Shown here: in pieces, positions 16,063-25,287 of the stretch
Layout: each line of letters opens with the position of its first letter
Numbering within the stretch: position 1 is the first letter of the stretch
Assembly (NCBI RefSeq): GCF_900099685.1
Contig: NZ_FNDW01000004.1
Location: forward strand, 186,001 to 250,000
DNA length: 64,000 nt
Reading direction: 5' to 3'
From: Chryseobacterium taeanense
GTDB lineage: Bacteria > Bacteroidota > Bacteroidia > Flavobacteriales > Weeksellaceae
Notes under the pieces: model-generated
What the model saw: the letters and a program-made list of their open reading frames with translations, nothing else
Database searches by the model: none
What the model was told of the DNA's origin: nothing
Made by a program: the position numbers and the translations under genes

Positions 16063-16911
16063 TTAATCCAAATGCATATTATCAATCAATCGTATTCCAT
16101 CTACGACAACAACGATGAATGCTCTGAACTTTCGGTCTTTGTAGAAAAAATCTGTTTCTTTTAAAGTTTCTTCGTCGGCAATCAGAAAATATTCAAGCTG
16201 CATACCTCTTTGATGGTCGAAGATATCCTGTACTCTTTGCTTGATTTCGGAAACGGTTAGAACCCGGAACCATTCATTAACTTTATTTAAAGTTTTATAA
16301 ATAATTTTAGAGGCTTCTCTCCGGTCTTCGTGAAGTCTTTGGTTTCTGGAACTTAAAGCCAGTCCGTTTTCAGCTCTATAGATAGGAACTCCTTTTATTA
16401 CCACCGGGATTTTATTTTTTTCAACCATTTTTTTGATAATGGCCAATTGCTGGAAATCTTTTTCACCAAAATAAGCATTGTTTGGTTTTACTTGTCTAAA
16501 AAGTTCTTCCACAACGGTTCCTACACCATCAAAATGTCCCGGCCGGGATTTTCCTTCCATTTCATCTTCCAGTCCGTCGAAATCATAATGCTTGCTCTCT
16601 GTTTTTTCAGGATAAATATCAGATATTTCAGGAATATAAACCGCATCTACGAGTCCTGATTTTTTAAGAATTAAAATGTCTCTGTTAATATCTCTCGGGT
16701 ATTTTTCAAGATCTTCGGGATTGTTGAATTGAGTAGGGTTAACAAAAATTGATGAAATCACCAGATCGTTCTCTTCTCTGGCTGTTTTATAGAGGGATAA
16801 ATGACCGTCATGAAGTGCTCCCATGGTAGGGGCGAATCCTATTTTCTTCCCCATTTCTCTCTGTCTTTCAATGAAATCCTGAAGAATTTTCTTGCTTTTT
16901 AAAACTTCCAT
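16063..16911 (-). CDS. panC: Pantothenate synthetase (pantoate-beta-alanine ligase)
   Basis: Makes pantothenate from pantoate, beta-alanine and ATP. The 282 residues carry the full signature: GFAPTMGALHDGHLSLYKTA (the ATP-binding H-x-G-H region), SIFVNPTQFNNPEDLEKYPR, PGHFDGVGTVVEELFRQV, YFGEKDFQQLAIIKKMV and the KMSKS-like loop ALSSRNQRL. The length is normal. The gene is divergent from the GT5-like gene at 17093. This neighbourhood (panC next to a short glycogen-synthase-like gene) recurs in Bacteroidota as I recall it. Confidence 0.96.
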   Translation of the reverse strand: MEVLKSKKILQDFIERQREMGKKIGFAPTMGALHDGHLSLYKTAREENDLVISSIFVNPTQFNNPEDLEKYPRDINRDILILKKSGLVDAVYIPEISDIYPEKTESKHYDFDGLEDEMEGKSRPGHFDGVGTVVEELFRQVKPNNAYFGEKDFQQLAIIKKMVEKNKIPVVIKGVPIYRAENGLALSSRNQRLHEDRREASKIIYKTLNKVNEWFRVLTVSEIKQRVQDIFDHQRGMQLEYFLIADEETLKETDFFYKDRKFRAFIVVVVDGIRLIDNMHLD

Positions 16912-17046
16912 AGTTTATTTTAATAGTAATTCAAAAATACTAAAAATATCATATAGTAATGATATGCTTCGGATGTGTTTTGATAATTTCACGGTACGAA
17001 TTATCGTAAAAAAATGTTAATTAAACTAATGTTGAATGTTTTTTCG

Positions 17047-17054
17047 TAATTTTG
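17047..17054 (+). promoter_or_regulatory. -7 promoter element for the GT5-like/DUF4270 operon
   Basis: TAATTTTG matches TAnnTTTG, 38 bases before the ATG at 17093. A TTG is 12 bases upstream (17032-17034). Confidence 0.5.
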
Positions 17055-17092
17055 CGCCTTAAAGCATTTTTACAAAAATTAGATAGAAGTTT

Positions 17093-17863
17093 ATGCCGAA
17101 TCAAAAAATACTGTACATTACTACAGAGATGTATCCATATCAGGAAGATACGAATATGGCTGCAGTGGTAAATAAAATGGCACTTAAGATGCACAATGAA
17201 GGCAATGATGTAAGAGTTTTTATGCCAAGATTTGGACAAATAAGTGAAAGAAAATTTCAGCTTCATGAGGTGATCCGCCTGTCGGGAATGAATATTATCA
17301 TTAATGATCTTGATCAGCCTCTTATTATTAAAGTAGCATCTCTTCCGGGGGAAAGACTTCAGGTTTACTTTATCGATAATGAAGAATATTTCAAAAGAAA
17401 ACCGTATTATTTTGATGATGAAGGAAATCCTTTTGAGGATAATGACGAAAGAGCGATTTTCTTTGCCAGAGGGGTTATCGAAACTATTAAAAAACTAAAT
17501 TGGGTTCCGGATGTGATTCACCTGAACGGATGGATGTCTTCTTTTGTCCCTATTTATCTGAAAACATACTACGAGTCCGACAGCTACTTCAAAGATGCTA
17601 AGATTGTTCTTTCATTATATAATGAAAAGGATGCACCTTTAGCTTCAAATATTGATTCAAAACTGAAGTTTGATAATATTTCGGGATTAAAAGCGTTAGA
17701 TAACCCAAGTGTAAAAACTTTTGTTATCGAGAGTATGGACTATGTTGATGTAGTTGTGAAAGGGGATGAGTTCCTTGATGAAGACCTCGACAAGGCTTTT
17801 AATGAAACAGCAACTTCAAAGTCAGAATATCTCGACGTAGACTCTATTAATCAACTTTATTAA
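17093..17863 (+). CDS. Glycogen/starch synthase N-terminal (GT5) domain protein, half-length
   Basis: 256 residues that align with only the catalytic N-terminal Rossmann half of GT5 glycogen synthases. The start is ILYITTEMYPYQEDTNMAAV, where full enzymes have a K-x-G-G ADP-glucose motif. VRVFMPRFGQISERKFQLHE, RAIFFARGVIETIKKLNW and PDVIHLNGWMSSFVPIYLK follow. The C-terminal GT1 half, with its catalytic glutamate, is absent, and the frame ends cleanly at a stop. Both the missing KxGG and the missing half argue against ordinary glycogen synthesis. DUF4270 follows 15 bases later, so the two are co-transcribed. Confidence 0.85.
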   Translation: MPNQKILYITTEMYPYQEDTNMAAVVNKMALKMHNEGNDVRVFMPRFGQISERKFQLHEVIRLSGMNIIINDLDQPLIIKVASLPGERLQVYFIDNEEYFKRKPYYFDDEGNPFEDNDERAIFFARGVIETIKKLNWVPDVIHLNGWMSSFVPIYLKTYYESDSYFKDAKIVLSLYNEKDAPLASNIDSKLKFDNISGLKALDNPSVKTFVIESMDYVDVVVKGDEFLDEDLDKAFNETATSKSEYLDVDSINQLY

Positions 17864-17878
17864 AAAAACACATTTTTA

Positions 17879-19468
17879 ATGATTCATACTATTAAAAAGG
17901 CAATCACTATATTTTCTTTGGTGGTTTTTGGAAGTGTAATACTTTATAATTGCGAGCCGGATGTTGATGCTCTTGGTGAACAGCTATTTCTGAACGGAGC
18001 TGCACAAGGAAAAGAAGAAGCTTTTGATGTTATTGCCTACAATATCAATAATCACGATACGATCCGAACTGATGCGGCTAAGCTTGCATATGGCGTGCTG
18101 GGAGCTTTCGATGAAAGCAAGTTTGGAATGCAGAAAGCATCATATTTAACACAGGTAAAACTTTCAACATACGATCCTGATTTCGGAACTAATGCAACGG
18201 TGGATTCAGTAGTTTTAGTAATAAAGCCGAGATATGCCACCGATTCTGTCACAACGAATACGGTAGACGACAACTATACTTATACTACAGCGGCTGATGG
18301 TGCTGTAAATGCTAAGAAAGTTGTGAATACATATCCTGCATTGAAATTTGGTAAGGCGAAAAGAAATTTAACTATTAACGTAAATGAAGTAACTACCTTT
18401 TTAAAGTCTGCTTCTGATACCGTGAAATCTAATGCTTCATATAGCTTTAATTCGCAAGTTATTGGTTCAAAGGTTTTTAATGGTTCTGTGAGTTCTGTAG
18501 CTGTTACGAAAGATGATGACGGCAGTGCCTTATTTACCGCTTCAACTCCCGGAATCAGAATTTCCTTGGATAAACAGTTTTTCCAAGATAAGATTATTGC
18601 AAAAAAAGATAAGCCTGAACTTTCAGATGCTTCCAACTTTATCAGATATTTTAATGGGTTGAGAATTTCTGTTGCTGAAGATGATGGATATCTTTTCCAG
18701 TTCTCTCCGAACGATATGGAAATGATCATGTATTATAAATATGATAAAACAGAGAACGGTACTACAACAAGGCCACAGACTTCTTACTCATTTGTATTAG
18801 GGGCAGGAAATACACACATTGGTCATTATCAATATGACAGAGTGGGCTCTGCGTTAGAAAATTTTGCAGGCCTTGGAAATACAGTAACAGGTGATGCAAA
18901 ACTTTATACCCAGGCAATGGGTGGTCCTTCGATAGGAGTTAAAATCCCGGAGTCTAGTATTAATGATATTAAAAGTCATATCACAGATAAAAAGGGAGGG
19001 ATCATCAGTGCCAAAATAAGAATTTACACAGATCCTTCATGGGATAATAAAAATTATGCTAAACCAACAGAGTTTACCTTGTTACGTAAATACATAGATC
19101 CAAGCTCAGATCACCCAACAAAAGTAAAAGCAGGCTTCACCAATGATTTGCTAAAACTGGCGGGAATTCCGGGATATACAATTTACAAATCTTACAATCT
19201 GGATCAGGAACAGGCATACTACGACTTTGTCGTTACCCAATCGATAAAAGAAATGGTGGAAGAAGGTAGTAAAGACTCAACAGACAAAACTCAATTCAAA
19301 TATTTTAAAATAGATTTAGGTTCTTTCCTTCAGAATTCTGACGGAACAGGCTTGGCGGGATACAAATTTACATCCACGCCTTTTAATACAAGCAGAGCAG
19401 TATTTATAGGGACTGAAGCTGGAAATTCTAAACGTGTACAACTTTTAGTTACTTACGGTACAAAATAA
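17879..19468 (+). CDS. DUF4270 family lipoprotein
   Basis: A 529-residue exported protein with hydrophobic signal IFSLVVFGSVILYNCEPDVD; the Cys in NCEPD is the likely lipidation site. The DUF4270 body starts ADALGEQLF-like (VDALGEQLFLNGAAQGK) and continues with YGVLGAFDESKFGMQKASYL and DPDFGTNATVDSVVLVIKPR. It ends in beta-rich sequence RAVFIGTEAGNSKRVQLLVT. DUF4270 proteins are large Bacteroidota outer-membrane lipoproteins of unknown role. It sits between the GT5-like gene and glmS, which starts 30 bases later. Confidence 0.9.
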   Translation: MIHTIKKAITIFSLVVFGSVILYNCEPDVDALGEQLFLNGAAQGKEEAFDVIAYNINNHDTIRTDAAKLAYGVLGAFDESKFGMQKASYLTQVKLSTYDPDFGTNATVDSVVLVIKPRYATDSVTTNTVDDNYTYTTAADGAVNAKKVVNTYPALKFGKAKRNLTINVNEVTTFLKSASDTVKSNASYSFNSQVIGSKVFNGSVSSVAVTKDDDGSALFTASTPGIRISLDKQFFQDKIIAKKDKPELSDASNFIRYFNGLRISVAEDDGYLFQFSPNDMEMIMYYKYDKTENGTTTRPQTSYSFVLGAGNTHIGHYQYDRVGSALENFAGLGNTVTGDAKLYTQAMGGPSIGVKIPESSINDIKSHITDKKGGIISAKIRIYTDPSWDNKNYAKPTEFTLLRKYIDPSSDHPTKVKAGFTNDLLKLAGIPGYTIYKSYNLDQEQAYYDFVVTQSIKEMVEEGSKDSTDKTQFKYFKIDLGSFLQNSDGTGLAGYKFTSTPFNTSRAVFIGTEAGNSKRVQLLVTYGTK

Positions 19469-19498
19469 AAAACACACTTAAACACTAGATATAATAAT

Positions 19499-21352
19499 AT
19501 GTGCGGAATCGTTGGATATACAGGTTTTCAAGACGCTTACGAAATAGTAATTAACGGTCTTAGAAGATTAGAATACAGAGGGTACGATAGTGCCGGAATC
19601 GTTCTGGAGGATGGAAATAATAAACTTGAAGTTGAAAAAACCAAAGGTAAAGTAGACGATCTTGTGAGCATCTCCGGTCAGTTGAAAGGGAAAGCCAAAA
19701 TAGGAATGGGGCATACCCGTTGGGCAACTCACGGTGTTCCCAGTGACAGAAATTCCCATCCACATTTATCCAATAATGGTAAAATTGCCATTATTCATAA
19801 CGGTATTATTGAAAATTATGATACCATTAAAACCATGCTTACTGAAAAAGGATTCAGCTTCAAATCTGAAACGGATACTGAAGTTCTGGTAAATCTTATT
19901 CAGTATTTTATGGATCTTAATGCTGAAACCGATTTTCCTACAGCTGTAAGATATGCTTTGAATGAAGTGTATGGTGCTTATGCTATTACAGTAATGCATG
20001 AGGATTATCCTGGAGTATTGGTCGTAGGTAGATTAGGTTCTCCTTTGGCAATCGGAATCGGTGATAAAGAGTATTTTATCGCTTCAGATGCTTCTCCCTT
20101 TGTAGAATTTACAAAAGAAGCCATTTATCTTGAAGAAGGTCATATGGCAACGATCTCATTGGATCATGGAGTAGATATAAGAACGATTAACGAAAATTCC
20201 AAAATTGAACCTGAAATTCAGGAACTTAAATTGAGTTTGGAACAGATCGAAAAAAGCGGTTATGAGCATTTCATGCTGAAAGAAATTTTCGAACAGCCAA
20301 AATCTATTCATGATACCATGAGAGGAAGATTATTGGTAGAAGAAGGCGTGATTAAAATGGCCGGAATCTGGGATTATATCGAAAAATTTAAAAATGCCAA
20401 CAGAATCATCATCATTGCATGCGGAACATCTTGGCATGCGGGGCTTATCGGTGAATATCTTATAGAAGAATATGCAAGAATTCCTGTTGAAGTAGAATAT
20501 GCTTCAGAATTCCGATACAGAAATCCAATTATCACCGATAAAGATGTTGTAATTGCAATTTCTCAGTCGGGAGAAACAGCAGACACTATGGCTGCTTTAA
20601 AACTTGCAAAAGAAAAAGGAGCATTTATCTACGGTATCTGTAATGTTGTTGATTCTTCTATCGCAAGAATCACAGATGCCGGATCATATACCCATGCAGG
20701 TCCCGAAATTGGGGTAGCTTCCACTAAAGCTTTTACCGCGCAGCTTACCATTCTTACTTTAATTGCATTTAAATTAGGTAAGCATAACGGAAATTTAGGA
20801 AATGCCGAGTTCATGAGCTTGATCGCTGAATTAGATGCTATTCCTAAAAAAATTGAAGAGGTATTGGATTCTACGCATGAACTGGTACAGAACATTGCTA
20901 AAGATTTTGTAAATGCGACAAACTTTTTGTATTTGGGAAGAGGATATAATTATCCGGCGGCGCTTGAAGGAGCTCTAAAACTCAAAGAAATTTCCTATAT
21001 TCACGCTGAAGGATATCCCGCAGCAGAAATGAAGCATGGTCCGATTGCTCTCATCGACGAAAATATGCCGATTGTTATCATCGCTCCTAAGAAAGGACAT
21101 TATGATAAGATTGTAAGCAACGTACAGGAAATTAAAGCCCGAAAAGGAAAGGTGATATCTGTAGTAAACTGTGGAGACACTCAGGTAAGCGAGATATCAG
21201 ATTATGTTATCGAGATTCCTGAGACATCAGAATGCTTCTCACCAATTGTGGCATCCGTGCCTTTACAGCTTTTGGCATACTATATTGCGGTCTATAGAGG
21301 AGCCAATGTAGACCAGCCGAGGAACCTCGCAAAATCTGTAACTGTGGAATAA
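19499..21352 (+). CDS. glmS: Glutamine-fructose-6-phosphate aminotransferase (isomerizing)
   Basis: Makes glucosamine 6-phosphate for peptidoglycan and LPS. 617 residues: N-terminal glutaminase domain with nucleophile Cys2 (MCGIVGYTGFQDA) and GHTRWATHGVPSDRNSHPH; two SIS sugar-isomerase domains from about 295, with IIACGTSWHAGLIGEYLIEE, ISQSGETADTMAALKLAKEK and GRGYNYPAALEGALKLKEIS; and the C-terminal tail DQPRNLAKSVTVE. Complete and of normal length. It follows DUF4270 closely and is probably read from the same promoter; gldK follows after 108 bases. Confidence 0.98.
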   Translation: MCGIVGYTGFQDAYEIVINGLRRLEYRGYDSAGIVLEDGNNKLEVEKTKGKVDDLVSISGQLKGKAKIGMGHTRWATHGVPSDRNSHPHLSNNGKIAIIHNGIIENYDTIKTMLTEKGFSFKSETDTEVLVNLIQYFMDLNAETDFPTAVRYALNEVYGAYAITVMHEDYPGVLVVGRLGSPLAIGIGDKEYFIASDASPFVEFTKEAIYLEEGHMATISLDHGVDIRTINENSKIEPEIQELKLSLEQIEKSGYEHFMLKEIFEQPKSIHDTMRGRLLVEEGVIKMAGIWDYIEKFKNANRIIIIACGTSWHAGLIGEYLIEEYARIPVEVEYASEFRYRNPIITDKDVVIAISQSGETADTMAALKLAKEKGAFIYGICNVVDSSIARITDAGSYTHAGPEIGVASTKAFTAQLTILTLIAFKLGKHNGNLGNAEFMSLIAELDAIPKKIEEVLDSTHELVQNIAKDFVNATNFLYLGRGYNYPAALEGALKLKEISYIHAEGYPAAEMKHGPIALIDENMPIVIIAPKKGHYDKIVSNVQEIKARKGKVISVVNCGDTQVSEISDYVIEIPETSECFSPIVASVPLQLLAYYIAVYRGANVDQPRNLAKSVTVE

Positions 21353-21460
21353 AAAATACTTGTAAATAAAATAAATTTAGATTTCTTTCGTTATTTCAAA
21401 AAAAATCTTAAAAGTTTCTTAAAAAAATTATATATTTACGGCTTAATTATAAAAATTAAC

Positions 21461-22879
21461 ATGAAAAGGATATTTCTTTTATTATTGTCTGCGTCAGTAG
21501 CGTCGGTATCTTGTTCAGGTGGTGGTACTTCTTCTGTGGGGAAACCAGGAACAAAAGGAGAGTTGATACCAAGAGAAAAAACAAAATCATTTGTTGCAGA
21601 AAGACCATACGGCATGGTTGCAATTCCTGCAGGTTCATTTGTGGCTGGTTTAACGGATCAGGATTTCACAGACAGTCCTGAAAAAGCTCAGGCGAAAACT
21701 GTTACTGTTTCTTCTTTCTTCATGGACGAGGCAGAAACTACTAATGCAGAATACAGAGTTTTTATCAATTATGTAAGGGATTCTATCGCAAGAACTCTGC
21801 TTGCTGAAGCTGCCGGAGAAGGCGGAGAAGGTAAAGGAAGAGGAACAAGCATAGGAGATTATGCATACCTTGCTCAAAAAGAAGAAAACTTAACACCATA
21901 TCAGGAATATTTAGAATCGCAGGGTGGGGGAAACGAAAGCAGCTTCGATCCTACAAAAAAGATCGACTGGAAAGTTCCATTGCACTGGAATACGTCAAAA
22001 TATCCTGACGTAGAATATGCAGAAGTTCTTGAGTCAATGTACTTACCTGCTTCTTCAAGAGTAGGCAACGAACGAATTCTGGATGTTAGTAAACTTAAAT
22101 ATACTTACAGATGGGGAGATATGGATGTTGCTATGGCTGAAAAAGAAAGAGGTGTAAACTACCTTAGAAGTGAAAGCATCGCCATCTATCCTGATACAAC
22201 GGTTTGGGTAAAAGATTTCCATTTTGCATATAACGAACCATTGTTTGAGCAATATTTCTGGCACAAAGCGTACAAAGATTATCCTGTTGTAGGGGTGACT
22301 TGGGATCAGGCCAGAGCTTACTGTAACTTCAGAACTAAATTAAAATCTGATTATAACGAAAGTTTAAAAAGAAGAAAGCAAAAACCATTAATCTTCAGAC
22401 TTCCTACAGAAATCGAATGGGAATATGCTGCAAGAGGCGGAATGGAAAATGCTACTTACCCTTGGGGTGGTCCATATTTAATGGATGACAGAGGTTGCTA
22501 TTTAGCAAACTTCAAACCTAAAAGAGGTAATTACATGGAAGATGATAAAAAAGGTACTTATACATATACTGCTCCGGTAAAGAAATTTAAGAAAAATGGT
22601 TTTGGATTATTTGATATGGCTGGAAACGTTTCTGAATGGACAGAATCTGCTTATAACAATTCTTCGTATGGATTCTCATCTACATTAAATCCTTCAACAA
22701 AAAATAAAACGGATGACAAAAAATCTGTAAGAGGTGGTTCTTGGAAAGATGTAGGATATATGCTGATGACAGGTATGAGAGACTGGGAAAGAAAAGATTC
22801 AGCAAGAAGCTATATCGGATTCAGAACGGTACAGGATATTCCTGAAGCTGCTGTTAAGCCAAGAAAAATTAACAGATAA
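21461..22879 (+). CDS. gldK: Gliding motility/T9SS lipoprotein GldK
   Basis: Outer-membrane lipoprotein (PorK homologue) that forms the periplasmic ring of the type IX secretion system with GldN. 472 residues with lipoprotein signal MKRIFLLLLSASVASVSCSG (Cys18). The body has a formylglycine-generating-enzyme-like fold: GMVAIPAGSFVAGLTDQDF, SSFFMDEAETTNAEYRVFIN, YPVVGVTWDQARAYCNFR, RLPTEIEWEYAARGGMENAT and the end RDWERKDSARSYIGFRTVQD. First gene of gldKLMN; a -7-like TATATTTA is present at about 21430. Confidence 0.96.
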   Translation: MKRIFLLLLSASVASVSCSGGGTSSVGKPGTKGELIPREKTKSFVAERPYGMVAIPAGSFVAGLTDQDFTDSPEKAQAKTVTVSSFFMDEAETTNAEYRVFINYVRDSIARTLLAEAAGEGGEGKGRGTSIGDYAYLAQKEENLTPYQEYLESQGGGNESSFDPTKKIDWKVPLHWNTSKYPDVEYAEVLESMYLPASSRVGNERILDVSKLKYTYRWGDMDVAMAEKERGVNYLRSESIAIYPDTTVWVKDFHFAYNEPLFEQYFWHKAYKDYPVVGVTWDQARAYCNFRTKLKSDYNESLKRRKQKPLIFRLPTEIEWEYAARGGMENATYPWGGPYLMDDRGCYLANFKPKRGNYMEDDKKGTYTYTAPVKKFKKNGFGLFDMAGNVSEWTESAYNNSSYGFSSTLNPSTKNKTDDKKSVRGGSWKDVGYMLMTGMRDWERKDSARSYIGFRTVQDIPEAAVKPRKINR

Positions 22880-22940
22880 TTCAATCGAACCATTATTTTC
22901 AATACAATTTTTATTTTAACACTAAAAAAAACTAACTTAT

Positions 22941-23633
22941 ATGTTTAAGACTAAAGATGCTTGGATGAATTTCTTTTATTCGTTCGGTGCTGCAATTGTA
23001 ATTCTTGGAGCTTGGCTTAAAATTACTCACATCAATATTGGGCCTATCACGGGTAACGTTGCTCTTACAGTGGGACTTATTACGGAAGCAATCATCTTCA
23101 TTATCTTCGCTTTCGACCCACCAAAAACTGAAGAGTCTTATGCTTGGGAAAATGTATATCCGGAATTATTAGATAAACATGCTAACCCAAATCCGTTACA
23201 TTCTAATGTAACATCCAGAAATACGGTAGATCATTTTGCTGAACTTGAAAACTCTCTTTCAGGTAAATTAGATAAAATGCTTCAGGATGCTAAATTAGAC
23301 GTACAGTTATTTGAAAGATTAAGATCAGGCATTGATAAATTTTCAAGTTCCGTTGACCAGATTAACCAGACAGTAGATGTTTCTGCTTCTACTCATAAAT
23401 ATAACGAGCAATTAAATTTAGCTGCTCAGCATATGCAAAGCATGAATGCACTATATGCAATGCAATTGGAAAATGGACAAAAACAGTCTGATTTTGCTAA
23501 AAAATATGTTGAAGATATGCAAAAATCTGTTGAACACTCAGAAAAATTCAACCAAGAATTACAAGGTTTAACATCTAATTTAAATAACTTAAACAGAGTT
23601 TATGGTGGTATGCTGACTGCTATGAAGTCTTAA
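22941..23633 (+). CDS. gldL: T9SS inner-membrane motor protein GldL
   Basis: With GldM it forms the proton-driven motor of the type IX secretion system. 230 residues: two N-terminal membrane helices (FFYSFGAAIVILGAWLKI and GNVALTVGLITEAIIFIIFA), each with polar residues expected for proton flow (a Lys after the first, Glu in the second). A cytoplasmic helical tail (LENSLSGKLDKMLQDAKL onward) follows. It lies 61 bases after gldK and 51 before gldM. Confidence 0.96.
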   Translation: MFKTKDAWMNFFYSFGAAIVILGAWLKITHINIGPITGNVALTVGLITEAIIFIIFAFDPPKTEESYAWENVYPELLDKHANPNPLHSNVTSRNTVDHFAELENSLSGKLDKMLQDAKLDVQLFERLRSGIDKFSSSVDQINQTVDVSASTHKYNEQLNLAAQHMQSMNALYAMQLENGQKQSDFAKKYVEDMQKSVEHSEKFNQELQGLTSNLNNLNRVYGGMLTAMKS

Positions 23634-23684
23634 TTCCTTAACCATTTCTAAAATTTAACTACTTAATCTAAAACAAAAAGAAGA

Positions 23685-25277
23685 ATGGCACAAGGAAAAC
23701 AGACACCTCGTCAGAAGATGATCAACCTAATGTATCTGGTGTTCATCGCGATGATGGCTCTAAATATTGATGCGGAAATCATCAGATCATATTATGACTC
23801 TACGGTTGCTCTAAAAGATACTCGTTTATTGACTGAAAGAAAAAACGAAGATATTTTCGAGAAAACTTTAGAGGCTAAAGCTCAGCAGGTACCTGATACC
23901 TACGCTCTGCCTTGGCAGCAATACCAGAAGTTAAAAGAAAAAATCAATGCTTTGGTATCGCATGCTGATCAGATAAAAGATAAATTAAAAAAAGAATCTG
24001 AATTCGTAGAAAAAGATCCTAAAACAGGTAAATTAATTGATGTTAGTGAGAATTTTTCAGCACTTAATAACAATGAAGCCACTACGAAATACTTCTTTAA
24101 AGACGGAGATGAGAATTCTGCATCAAAAGGAGCGACAGAACTGAAAGCTAGAATTGATGATGTAAGAAACTTTATTAATACAACTTTTGGAAATGATCCT
24201 CAATTAAGAGATTTAATTGACAGAGCAAATAAGTCATTGATTGCTGAATATCCTAAAGGACAGTCGCCTAATAAAAAAACTTGGCTACAGAATAAATTCT
24301 ATCATCAGCCGCTTATCGCTGCGTTGTCTAATCTTGAGATTATTCAGAATGACGCAAGAAACGTACAGTCTGATGCATTAGCATTGTTGTTACAGGAAAA
24401 AGTTGATGCAAGCATTAAATTCACAAGTTATGAAGCGATTGTATCGGCACCTGTAGATATTGTTGCAGGAAAACCTGCTGAAGCAGTTGTGATGTTAGGA
24501 AACTATTCCAATAGTAATAAAATTAATATCTCCGGTGTAAGCAGACAGGAAAACGGTAAAGGTTATGCAACTTTAAATACAAGCGGAATCGGAGAGCATA
24601 CTTTAAGTGGTAATATTACATTAACGGATGCTACAGGTAAAGTACAGAGCTATCCATTTACGCATACTTATAATGTAATTGCAGGTCCACAGGAAGTAAA
24701 ACTTCAAAAAGGTTTACTCCTTTCAGCTGATAAGATGAATGTAATGTACCGAGGTCTTGATAACCCTGTTTCAGGTTCAATCTTAGGTGCCGATAATGCT
24801 AAACTTTCATTATCTGCTCCGGGAGCATCTGTTAAAAGTACAGGACCAGGTAAATGGGATGTGAAGCCGGGTGCAGGTAATTTATTGAAAATTACTTTAT
24901 CAGGAACGGATCCTTACGGAAAATCAATTTCTCAGGTATTTGAGTACAGAATTAAAAATGTACCTCCGCCACAAGGTCAGATCAGAGGTAAGAATATCTT
25001 AACATTGCCTGTAAGTTCATTAGAAAATCAATCTCTTCAGGCTGTTATTCCTGACTTTGATTTCCCAGTATCATTTAATGTAACTTCGTTTATGATAAGA
25101 GTACCGGGTAGAGCTTCAGTACAGGTTCAAGGAAATTCATTACAAGCAGCGTCTGGAATTTTCAGAAGTATGAGACCAGGAGATCCTGTATATATCTTTG
25201 ATATCAAAGCAAATGCTGTAGGATTAGGTACAATGATTGTTCCAAATATTTCACCTGTATTAATTAATACTCAATAA
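23685..25277 (+). CDS. gldM: T9SS inner-membrane/periplasmic motor protein GldM
   Basis: 530 residues; the N-terminal motif QTPRQKMINLMYLVFIAMMA contains the single membrane helix that pairs with GldL. The rest is periplasmic: a helical D1 domain, then beta domains D2-D4 (KVQSYPFTHTYNVIAGPQEV, then LKITLSGTDPYGKSISQVFE and the end RPGDPVYIFDIKANAVG). It transmits motor torque to the GldKN ring. Confidence 0.96.
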   Translation: MAQGKQTPRQKMINLMYLVFIAMMALNIDAEIIRSYYDSTVALKDTRLLTERKNEDIFEKTLEAKAQQVPDTYALPWQQYQKLKEKINALVSHADQIKDKLKKESEFVEKDPKTGKLIDVSENFSALNNNEATTKYFFKDGDENSASKGATELKARIDDVRNFINTTFGNDPQLRDLIDRANKSLIAEYPKGQSPNKKTWLQNKFYHQPLIAALSNLEIIQNDARNVQSDALALLLQEKVDASIKFTSYEAIVSAPVDIVAGKPAEAVVMLGNYSNSNKINISGVSRQENGKGYATLNTSGIGEHTLSGNITLTDATGKVQSYPFTHTYNVIAGPQEVKLQKGLLLSADKMNVMYRGLDNPVSGSILGADNAKLSLSAPGASVKSTGPGKWDVKPGAGNLLKITLSGTDPYGKSISQVFEYRIKNVPPPQGQIRGKNILTLPVSSLENQSLQAVIPDFDFPVSFNVTSFMIRVPGRASVQVQGNSLQAASGIFRSMRPGDPVYIFDIKANAVGLGTMIVPNISPVLINTQ

Positions 25278-25287
25278 TAAATAAATT

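Noticed and set aside
17093..17863. Frameshifted full-length glycogen synthase
   Set aside because: The next frame begins a DUF4270 lipoprotein after 15 bases, and no GT1 sequence is present in any frame downstream.
18280..18729. 149-residue minus-strand frame
   Set aside because: Antisense to DUF4270 with no family features or promoter.
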